A stretch of 12,153 nucleotides of DNA from positions 1 to 12,153 of the forward strand of contig CALAVA010000216.1 in NCBI GenBank assembly GCA_937892025.1. Reading direction: 5' to 3'. The notes under the pieces were generated by a model that saw only the letters and a list, made by a program, of their open reading frames with translations, was not told where the DNA came from and did no database searches. The stretch is from an uncultured Bacteroidales bacterium. Lineage in GTDB: Bacteria; Bacteroidota; Bacteroidia; Bacteroidales; WCHB1-69. The translations under genes and the position numbers were made by a program. Shown here in pieces: positions 6,576-12,153 of the stretch (position 1 is the first letter of the stretch; each line of letters starts with the position of its first letter).

Positions 6576-7514
6576 TCAGTAATTTGTAACTAAAACTTCA
6601 TCACTACCAGTGCTGCGGTCAATTGTATGATAATTTGAATTTGAATAGTTATAATCAAGATGATGGCAAACATAAACTCCTACATGTTCGTTTAACCATG
6701 CTTTTAGAATTTCGTTTGTTTTGCCTTTACTTGATAATACATTAGAAAGAGCAAAACGTATATGATGTTCGTTTAACGAATCCAAATATTTGTACAAACA
6801 TTTTTCTTTTTGTGTATTCCAACCTTCTTTTTCGTTGTATGTTGCACATGTTATTAAATATGGCGGATCTGCATATAAAAAATCTTGAGGAGTTAGTCTT
6901 TGCGAAGAAAAATATCTAAAATCACGGCTTATAAATGAACATTGTTTTTCTTGTAGTCTCGCAACAAATTTTTTTAATTTTGTTTGCATGTCACCATTGA
7001 AATCACGTTTGCCTACAGGTAAGTTATATTCACCTTTCGAATTAAATCTTATTTGGTTGTTAAAAGCATAAATAATAAGTACATACAGGTAAGTATAATA
7101 CTTTTTATCTTTCCTTTTTAATGCATTGAAATATTCACGTAATTTAAAAAAAGATTGTTTGTTGTAATTCCCTAAACCTGCTGAGCTATTGCAATTGTAA
7201 TATTCATATCCATGCTCAAAAACCAGAGATAAACCATACTCGTTTATGATGTTCATAATATCACAAATCAACTTATTGATAGGAACATTTTTAAACAACT
7301 TTAAAAGCCCTATAACATTTTTATCTATATCATTGAAAATAACCTGTTGACAATTAATGTTAACACCAACATTCCCACCACCGCAAAACACATCAACAAA
7401 TGAATTTATATCCTGAGGAAATAAAGGAAGAATTTGAGGAAGTAATTTATATTTTCCCCCCGTGTAATTTAGTGGTGATTGTATGTGGTTACTTATTATT
7501 CGTGACATATACAT
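6576..7514 (-). CDS. Dam/DpnM-like D12-class DNA adenine methyltransferase
   Basis: This is an alpha-class N6-adenine methyltransferase of 312 residues, a normal length. Motif X is PLNYTGGKYKLL (14-25), motif I DVFCGGG (41-47) and catalytic motif IV DPPY (216-219), in the alpha order of Dam, M1.DpnII and EcoRV-type enzymes. The C-terminal part ending with the DRSTGSDEVLVTNY region is typical of GATC-type D12 enzymes. The start ATG at 7514 overlaps the end of the upstream methyltransferase by 19 bases; a second ATG at 7508 (MSRIIS) is equally possible. The endonuclease follows 4 bases after its stop. It should methylate one or both strands of the target; a GATC core would cover a GGATC site, but that is inference. 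Confidence 0.88.
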   Translation of the reverse strand: MYMSRIISNHIQSPLNYTGGKYKLLPQILPLFPQDINSFVDVFCGGGNVGVNINCQQVIFNDIDKNVIGLLKLFKNVPINKLICDIMNIINEYGLSLVFEHGYEYYNCNSSAGLGNYNKQSFFKLREYFNALKRKDKKYYTYLYVLIIYAFNNQIRFNSKGEYNLPVGKRDFNGDMQTKLKKFVARLQEKQCSFISRDFRYFSSQRLTPQDFLYADPPYLITCATYNEKEGWNTQKEKCLYKYLDSLNEHHIRFALSNVLSSKGKTNEILKAWLNEHVGVYVCHHLDYNYSNSNYHTIDRSTGSDEVLVTNY

Positions 7515-8515
7515 AAAAAAAGTCGTTCTTTATTATCTTGTATATCCGATTTGCCCGTGGTAAACGCTTTATAACATTCTGAAAAGACCTGTACTTGTCC
7601 TTTTGCATTTAGAATTCTCAGAATGTCCTCATCACTGATTTTAGCATTTGAACGGTCATTTCCTTTTTTGCTCATATTATTGTATGACAATAAGATATAT
7701 CTACAATTCAATTTGTTTACCAAATCCTCAAACGATTCGGATGCGGCTTTTGTGCAATATCTGCTTTTAAGCCTTTTACGTTCCATTTTTCGAGCAACAC
7801 CCTCTACCGCAGGTTTCTCCCATCTTGCCACATTTTCTAAAAGATGATACGCATCACAATATTGTCTAGAATTATACGGCGGATCTAAGTACACAATATC
7901 TGCTTCCACTTTTTTGGCCACAGAATTTATATCCTCATTAAAACAGAAATTTTCAACTTTATTGTCATTAGAAGCATTTGGATAATAAAGTTCAATGTGT
8001 TTGTTAAACTCTACTCCTTGACGATATGCATCGTAATGCCCACAAGTATTGGCAATTTTGTCCATAGCATAAAGGAGTGATGTTATCAGCAAAGCTCTCT
8101 CTCGTTCATTAATTTTTTCTGATTTATATTGTTGTTCAATATCTTCTCTAATCATTCCGATCTTAGAACAATCTTCGCTACTAAAAAACGTGTTGGCAAA
8201 ATTTTCCGACATATAATTCAATTCGTCTGTCTGAATTAAATTATAAGTAGCAATGATAGACATCACCTTTTCGGGGTCAAATTTCTGAGGACTAAACCAT
8301 GCTAAATTACAAATATAGTTACTGTATAAGATGTCGTTTGTTATTATGGTTTTATCAGTAAATGCAGATGAAACCGCACCTGTGCCGGCAAACAAGTCTG
8401 CAAATGTGTTTATGTCGTGACAATTTTCATTCACCACTCTTTTTATGAAAGGGAGTAGTTTATACTTGTTACCAAGATAACGGCGATTGTTTATTGCTGT
8501 CGATTTTAATACCAT
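7496..8515 (-). CDS. FokI/NlaIII-like D12-class DNA adenine methyltransferase
   Basis: This is a second alpha-class adenine methyltransferase, 339 residues. Motif X RRYLGNKYKLL is at 11-21, motif I DLFAGTG at 40-46, and catalytic DPPY at 211-214 followed by NSRQYCDAYHLLENVA. The DPPYNSRQY...YHLLE signature and the central helical region with DKIANTCGHYDAY resemble the N-terminal methyltransferase of FokI and the NlaIII group rather than Dam. It starts 2 bases after the controller stop and overlaps the next methyltransferase by 19 bases, so it is translationally coupled to both. The FokI analogy suggests it modifies one strand of an asymmetric site. It is intact and similar in AT-rich base composition to the rest of the operon. 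Confidence 0.87.
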   Translation of the reverse strand: MVLKSTAINNRRYLGNKYKLLPFIKRVVNENCHDINTFADLFAGTGAVSSAFTDKTIITNDILYSNYICNLAWFSPQKFDPEKVMSIIATYNLIQTDELNYMSENFANTFFSSEDCSKIGMIREDIEQQYKSEKINERERALLITSLLYAMDKIANTCGHYDAYRQGVEFNKHIELYYPNASNDNKVENFCFNEDINSVAKKVEADIVYLDPPYNSRQYCDAYHLLENVARWEKPAVEGVARKMERKRLKSRYCTKAASESFEDLVNKLNCRYILLSYNNMSKKGNDRSNAKISDEDILRILNAKGQVQVFSECYKAFTTGKSDIQDNKERLFLCICHE

Positions 8516-8517
8516 CT

Positions 8518-8793
8518 TTATCTCATTTTTACAATTTTCATTGCTTTGTCAGCGATTTCTTTTTCTTGCTCTGTGATTTCTTTTATTTGGTCGGCAAGCC
8601 AAAGCGTAAGTAATTCTTTTTCGTCGGTGTTGAGAATTTGGGCAAGATGAACAACTTGCTCTCGCTTGGCAGGGCGTTCACCACGTTCAATCTTGCTGTA
8701 AAGTCCGGCATCTACATCGAGGGCTGCGGCAACCTTGCGTTGAAGTAGTCCATTGTCTTCGCGTAACTGTTTGATTCTTTCGGCAAATAACAT
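8518..8793 (-). CDS. XRE-family controller (C) protein of the R-M operon
   Basis: This 91-residue DNA-binding protein has a Cro/CI-type helix-turn-helix over about residues 5-60 (AERIKQLREDNGLLQRKVAAALDV, then the recognition part DAGLYSKIERGERPAKREQV; quoted in two parts). The tail, from about 70, is a charged helix rich in Glu and Lys that could dimerise. As the first gene of the operon, two bases before the FokI-like methyltransferase, it fits the role of a small R-M controller that delays endonuclease expression. Its own promoter overlaps a palindrome just upstream, a likely autoregulatory operator. Small XRE proteins next to methyltransferases are common in Bacteroidota. Activator or repressor action cannot be told from sequence. 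Confidence 0.82.
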   Translation of the reverse strand: MLFAERIKQLREDNGLLQRKVAAALDVDAGLYSKIERGERPAKREQVVHLAQILNTDEKELLTLWLADQIKEITEQEKEIADKAMKIVKMR

Positions 8794-8846
8794 TGTAGCA
8801 TTTATTAATTGTTAGTAATATACTTGTGTTTTTACCACTTGACAAA

Positions 8847-8861
8847 TTTTGTACAAAAATA
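8847..8861 (-). promoter_or_regulatory. R-M operon promoter -7 box overlapped by a palindrome
   Basis: On the - strand TATTTTTG (8861-8854) matches the Bacteroidota -7 consensus TAnnTTTG, about 60 bases before the controller ATG. The perfect 12-base palindrome TTTTGTACAAAA (8847-8858) overlaps its downstream end and the likely transcription start. An operator here would let the XRE controller regulate the whole operon. It does not match classical C-boxes (ACT..AGT), so binding is a hypothesis. Confidence 0.4.
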
Positions 8862-8929
8862 CATTTTTCTTCAGACACGGAATGATTATCTGGCAAAAAA
8901 ATTATCAACAAAAAATAGCAAAAACGTAG

Positions 8930-8951
8930 AAGCCCCATATCTCAAGGGCTT
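8930..8951 (-). terminator. Weak terminator-like hairpin after the DUF3987 remnant
   Basis: AAGCCC (8930-8935) pairs with GGGCTT (8946-8951) around a 10-base loop. Read on the - strand, it comes 22 bases after the stop of the DUF3987/VirE fragment and is followed by T-rich sequence (TTTTT, then TTTTTT). It probably ended transcription of that former gene. Confidence 0.35.
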
Positions 8952-8972
8952 TGAAAGGTACAGATGGCAATG

Positions 8973-9187
8973 TTACGGCTTGCCGTAGCTGTCGTGGGCA
9001 AGGTGGCGGAGTTGTCCGCTGGTGCAAAAACGGCTGATGTATTTCTCGGCGGTCTTGGGTGGGATTTTTAGTTTTTCGGCTATGGTGAGATATGTCTTGC
9101 GGTCGAACTCGGGCGGAAGGTTGTCGAGGAAGGTTTGGCGGATAATGGTTGGGGCATTGTCGTTTGTTGCCGTTTCGGTGGCATGGG
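8973..9187 (-). pseudogene. C-terminal remnant of a DUF3987/VirE-type mobile-element protein
   Basis: The - strand translation of about 70 codons, from near TATNDNAP to the stop at 8973, includes FLDNLPPEFDRKTYLTIAEK and PPKTAEKYISRFCTSG. This is the winged-helix-like tail seen at the end of DUF3987/VirE N-terminal-domain proteins found on Bacteroidota integrative elements and plasmids. The large upstream part of that protein, several hundred residues, is missing. The segment is clearly richer in GC than the flanking DNA, which points to a different source. Upstream of about base 9190 the reading frame no longer looks related. It lies between the R-M operon and ligA and is most likely dead. 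Confidence 0.6.
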
Positions 9188-9258
9188 AAATAACCAAGTA
9201 TGAAAACGGAGAGGAAACAACTATTGATAAAAAGGCGTTTGAGAATAGTTTGCAATAA
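9181..9258 (+). pseudogene. Possible 3' end of a lost + strand gene
   Basis: From about 9181 the + strand reads WEITKYENGEETTIDKKAFE and ends SLQ at a TAA (9256-9258). The charged, protein-like composition contrasts with the preceding part of the same frame, which is antisense to the DUF3987 remnant. Base composition also drops back to AT-rich here. I do not recognise the family. It may be chance; it is listed because it abuts a clear sequence joint. Confidence 0.2.
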
Positions 9259-9336
9259 TTGGAGAGATATTTATAAGGATATACAAAGCACCTAAATTCA
9301 ACAAACAAATGCAACTTTTAGCATTCGTTTTATTTT

Positions 9337-11403
9337 TTATTTTTCCAATGGAGAATTTATCATTTCCAAAAATTCTTGTTCTGAGATAATAGGAATACCT
9401 ATTTGTTGTGCTTTTTCCAATTTTGCTGGTCCCATATTGTTTCCGGCAACAATAAAACTTAATTTTTTATTTACGGAAGAAACGTTTTTTCCTCCATGCA
9501 ATTCTATCATTTCTTCAATTTCTTTTCTTCGTTGAGGGGAAGAGAATGTTCCACTGACAACAAAATTCATGCCCTTTAATTTATTGGACAACAACTTTTC
9601 GGAGTTGGAAACACAAGAAAATTGTAAGCCAAAATGTTTTAATTGCGTGATAATATCAATATTGTTTTTGTCTTGTAAATAAGTTATAATACTTTGAGCG
9701 ACTTTATCTCCCACGTCTTCAATGCTTAAAAGTTCTTCCATTGTAGTTGTCATTAAGGCTTCTATGGAACCATAATGTCGTGCAATTTTTTTTGCAGAAA
9801 CTTCTCCGACAAAACGAATGCCTATTGCAAACAAAACGCGTTCAAATTCAACATTTTTAGATTTTTCTATGGCCAATAAAAGGTTTTCTGTTGTTTTTTC
9901 TTTAAAAGAAATACTTTTGTCCAAATCTTTATCGGTGGAAGAAAAAGTTTTATTTAGTCCAAACAATTGATTATAAGTTAATTTATAAAAATCGCTTATA
10001 TTTTGTAACAAACCTTTTTCATACAATAAATTTATTTTTTCTTCGCCAAGTCCTTCTATATTCATGGCTTTTCTACTGATAAAATGTAGCAATTTGCCTT
10101 TTATTTGTGTAGGACAGAGATTGACATTTGGGCAGAATACCCCGGCTTCTCCTTCGTTTCGTATCAATGTGGCTCCACAATCGGGACAAGTTGAAATGAA
10201 TTGTATAGGCAGACTATTTGTTTTTCGCATCTTTTTTTCCACAGCGACAATTTTAGGAATAATTTCTCCTCCTTTTTCGATATAAACAAAATCATTTTGA
10301 TGAATATCCATTTCTTTGATAAAATCGGCATTATTCATTGTTGCTCTTTTGACTGTTGTTCCAGCCAAAAAGATGGGTTCCAAATTAGCAACAGGGGTTA
10401 CAATTCCTGTTCTTCCTACTTGATAATCAACAGATAAAAGTTGTGTCAAAACTCTTTCTGCTTTAAATTTATAGGCGATTGCCCACCGCGGATTTTTATT
10501 TGTTGCACCTAATTGATATTGATAATCATAACGATTCACTTTAATTACAACTCCATCTATATCAAAAGGTAAATTAGCCCTTTGCTTATCCCAATAGTTG
10601 ATAAACTCAAAAACTTCACTGGGAGAAGTACATGTTTTTATAAATGGATTTACTTTGAAACCATATTCTTTCATTTTTATAATAGATTGAAAATGATTTT
10701 GATAGGCATTTGAATCATCATAAACATAATACAGAAAAAATTCAAGTCCACGCTTGGCGACTTCGGCAGAATGTTGCAGTTTTAAACTTCCAGAAGCCGC
10801 ATTTCTCGGATTGGCAAATTTTGTTTCGCCAATATCTTCTCTTTCTTTGTTTAAGGTATTAAAACTTTCATGAGGCATAATAATTTCACCTCTTACTTCT
10901 AATTCTTTAGGATAATTTCCATGTAAACGCAATGGAATTGTCTTTATCGTTTTTACATTTGTTGTTACCTCATCGCCTATCATTCCATTTCCACGAGTAA
11001 CGGCTTGTTTCAAAATGCCATCAATATAAATCAAACTAATGGCGACACCATCATATTTTAGTTCGCAAACATATTCTATATCAGATGTTTGTAATAAATT
11101 TGCGGTGCGAGAAAAAAACTCATTCAATTCTCCTTGAGAATAAGTATTGCCTAAAGACAACATTTGGTGCTTATGTGCCACTTGCTGAAATTGTTTGGTA
11201 ACATTGCCACCAACACGCTGGGTAGGACTATCTGGCAATATCAAATCTGGAAATTGTTTTTCCAAGGCAATGAGTTCGTTTAATAACATATCAAAATCAT
11301 AATCTTCAATGGAAGGATTATCTAACATATAATATTGATAATTATGATAATGAATAGTTTTTGAAAGCTCCGCTATACGTTGTTTTGCTTCTTCAAAAGT
11401 CAT
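9337..11403 (-). CDS. ligA: NAD-dependent DNA ligase
   Basis: This essential ligase seals nicks in replication and repair, using NAD+ to adenylate itself. The 688-residue product has every expected part: the NAD-binding Ia domain (HYHNYQYYMLDNP, 18-30), the adenylation site LKYDG with catalytic K116, and the GDEVTTNV and EVRGEI motifs. The OB-fold is followed by a four-cysteine zinc finger (C406, C409, C424, C430), then HhH repeats and a BRCT domain from about 609 to the end (LKGMNFVVSGTF...). The length is normal and no key residue is missing. The start at 11403 gives the usual N-terminus. A -7 promoter box lies 31 bases upstream. It is transcribed alone, divergently from the hydrolase gene, with a core-genome character unlike the mobile scars next to it. 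Confidence 0.98.
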   Translation of the reverse strand: MTFEEAKQRIAELSKTIHYHNYQYYMLDNPSIEDYDFDMLLNELIALEKQFPDLILPDSPTQRVGGNVTKQFQQVAHKHQMLSLGNTYSQGELNEFFSRTANLLQTSDIEYVCELKYDGVAISLIYIDGILKQAVTRGNGMIGDEVTTNVKTIKTIPLRLHGNYPKELEVRGEIIMPHESFNTLNKEREDIGETKFANPRNAASGSLKLQHSAEVAKRGLEFFLYYVYDDSNAYQNHFQSIIKMKEYGFKVNPFIKTCTSPSEVFEFINYWDKQRANLPFDIDGVVIKVNRYDYQYQLGATNKNPRWAIAYKFKAERVLTQLLSVDYQVGRTGIVTPVANLEPIFLAGTTVKRATMNNADFIKEMDIHQNDFVYIEKGGEIIPKIVAVEKKMRKTNSLPIQFISTCPDCGATLIRNEGEAGVFCPNVNLCPTQIKGKLLHFISRKAMNIEGLGEEKINLLYEKGLLQNISDFYKLTYNQLFGLNKTFSSTDKDLDKSISFKEKTTENLLLAIEKSKNVEFERVLFAIGIRFVGEVSAKKIARHYGSIEALMTTTMEELLSIEDVGDKVAQSIITYLQDKNNIDIITQLKHFGLQFSCVSNSEKLLSNKLKGMNFVVSGTFSSPQRRKEIEEMIELHGGKNVSSVNKKLSFIVAGNNMGPAKLEKAQQIGIPIISEQEFLEMINSPLEK

Positions 11404-11433
11404 TATTATTTTTGGCTATAAGATTTGAATGTG

Positions 11434-11441
11434 CAAAAGTA
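11434..11441 (-). promoter_or_regulatory. ligA promoter -7 box
   Basis: On the - strand TACTTTTG matches the TAnnTTTG -7 consensus of Bacteroidota promoters, 30 bases before the ligA ATG, giving a leader of roughly 20-25 bases. No clear -33 TTG is seen at the usual distance. Confidence 0.45.
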
Positions 11442-11667
11442 CAAAAATAAAACTCGCCTTTACAGAAAAAACGGAATTTTCTTATCATTTAAACATACTT
11501 AAAAAAACAAATATAGCCACTTTTAGAACTCTATTATTATGTGGCTTATAATTTTTATTTTGCCAATGGATATTATCAATTTTTTTGTTTTTCATTCCGA
11601 TATAAATTTAAAGTGGCAAGTTTTTATATTTATTATCAAGAACAATCGGGGGAATCAAAATATTTGT

Positions 11668-11675
11668 TATCTTTG
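11668..11675 (+). promoter_or_regulatory. Hydrolase gene promoter -7 box
   Basis: TATCTTTG is an excellent match to the Bacteroidota -7 consensus TAnnTTTG. It lies 19 bases before the ATG at 11695, so the leader would be very short (about 10-15 bases). This supports 11695 as the start rather than the upstream in-frame ATG at 11539. Confidence 0.6.
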
Positions 11676-11694
11676 TGCAATTTTTCAAAGAGGA

Positions 11695-12129
11695 ATGAAA
11701 CGATTTTATTTTTTATGTTTGACTTTGGTGTCTTTCTTTTCTTGTTTGGGCCAAGCAAATTATACAGAAGAATTTGCCGTAAAAGACACAAATCATTTAT
11801 TTTTAGATGTTTATATGCCTTCGTTGCATGCTACAGATAGTACATATCCTTGTTTGATTTATGTTTTTGGTGGCGGTTTTATGGAAGGGAAACGGAATGA
11901 TTCAGTTTCGGTTAAGGCTTTTGAACAATTATCAGAGAAGGGTTATGTGGTCGTTGCTATAGATTATCGTCTCGGCTTGAAAGGAATTCACAAAATGGGT
12001 GCAAGCCATGTCAAAACTTTAGAACATGCCATTCGTATAGCGGTGGAAGATTTATATTCTGCCACGAATTATGTTTACAAAAATGCTTCTCGATTTCACA
12101 TAAATCCCAATATTTTCACAAAAATATAA
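11695..12129 (+). CDS. Secreted alpha/beta-hydrolase (carboxylesterase-like), 3'-truncated
   Basis: The protein starts with a Sec-type signal peptide: MKRF, a hydrophobic stretch at residues 5-17, and a likely cleavage after about residue 21 (LGQA). FGGGF (58-62) is the oxyanion-hole loop of HGGG-type esterases, with Phe in place of His, and AIDYRLG (88-94) is the next conserved strand. Homology runs to HINPN (about residue 139), which normally leads straight into the nucleophile GxSAG motif. Here the sequence instead reads IFTKI and stops, so the catalytic Ser, Asp and His are all missing and the product of 144 residues should be inactive. The break is at about base 12112. The start at 11695 is chosen because a strong -7 box lies at 11668-11675; the ATG at 11539 is in frame but lies upstream of that promoter. 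Substrate is unknown; an envelope or periplasmic esterase role is the family norm. Confidence 0.75.
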   Translation: MKRFYFLCLTLVSFFSCLGQANYTEEFAVKDTNHLFLDVYMPSLHATDSTYPCLIYVFGGGFMEGKRNDSVSVKAFEQLSEKGYVVVAIDYRLGLKGIHKMGASHVKTLEHAIRIAVEDLYSATNYVYKNASRFHINPNIFTKI

Positions 12130-12153
12130 AATAATGGAGTGACGATAGAGTAA
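12112..12153. other. Unrelated tail after the hydrolase break
   Basis: After the HINPN codons the sequence switches to AT-rich DNA that does not continue the hydrolase. It carries stops in frame (TAA at 12127) and nothing I recognise. It is too short to tell whether this is a mobile-element end or an assembly joint. Confidence 0.4.

Noticed and set aside
9022..9258. 78-codon + strand ORF as a complete gene
   Set aside because: Its first two-thirds are antisense to the DUF3987 remnant and not protein-like; only the last 25 codons could be real coding sequence.
11539..11694. N-terminal extension of the hydrolase from ATG 11539
   Set aside because: The extension contains the likely promoter box at 11668-11675 and would bury the signal peptide 52 residues inside the protein.
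1..12153. CRISPR arrays, retron or toxin-antitoxin modules
   Set aside because: No regularly spaced repeats, reverse transcriptase motif or toxin-antitoxin pair were seen; the only defence system supported is the R-M operon.

Overview
The window reads as chromosomal DNA from a low-GC member of the Bacteroidota, most likely Bacteroidales. This rests on the close family resemblance of the sulfate-assimilation proteins, the lack of convincing Shine-Dalgarno sites, several promoters with the Bacteroides-type -7 box TAnnTTTG, and mobile-element debris typical of that phylum (an IS4/DUF4372-type transposase start and the tail of a VirE/DUF3987-type protein). No species can be named from the sequence alone.

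Layout. (1) 1-3054, + strand: a sulfate-assimilation cluster cysD-cysN-cysH. CysD/CysN make adenylylsulfate (APS) from sulfate and ATP, and CysH is of the iron-sulfur APS-reductase type that reduces APS directly to sulfite, so no APS kinase is needed. The first gene is damaged: only the C-terminal 60% of CysD is present, joined to about 270 unrecognised bases. Between cysD and cysN lies a 28-codon ORF with four Cys codons whose two ends form a perfect 10-bp inverted repeat, a candidate cysteine-sensing leader. (2) 3055-3417: a scar containing an IS4-type remnant with a good promoter and a fragment of an ABC-transporter ATPase on the other strand.

(3) 3418-8793, - strand: a tight five-gene restriction-modification operon. 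In transcription order it holds an XRE-type controller, a FokI/NlaIII-like D12 adenine methyltransferase, a Dam/DpnM-like D12 adenine methyltransferase, an AlwI-family type IIS endonuclease, and a DpnA-like beta-class methyltransferase with an extra C-terminal domain of about 125 residues. Genes are separated by 1-4 bases or overlap, so they are almost certainly co-transcribed and translationally coupled. One promoter with an overlapping palindrome lies in front of the controller. Three methyltransferases for one endonuclease is more than an asymmetric type IIS site needs; by analogy with DpnII, the third may protect single-stranded incoming DNA.

(4) 8794-9336: the operon promoter, then a GC-richer scar holding the C-terminus of a DUF3987/VirE-type mobile-element protein. 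(5) 9337-11403, - strand: complete ligA, the essential NAD-dependent DNA ligase. (6) 11404-12153: a divergent promoter region and the 5' two-thirds or less of a secreted alpha/beta-hydrolase on the + strand, broken before its catalytic serine.

Overall, an R-M island appears to have landed between core genes (cys cluster and ligA), with mobile-element scars on both flanks. Both ends of the window carry genes that switch abruptly into unrelated sequence, which could be real rearrangement or an assembly artefact.
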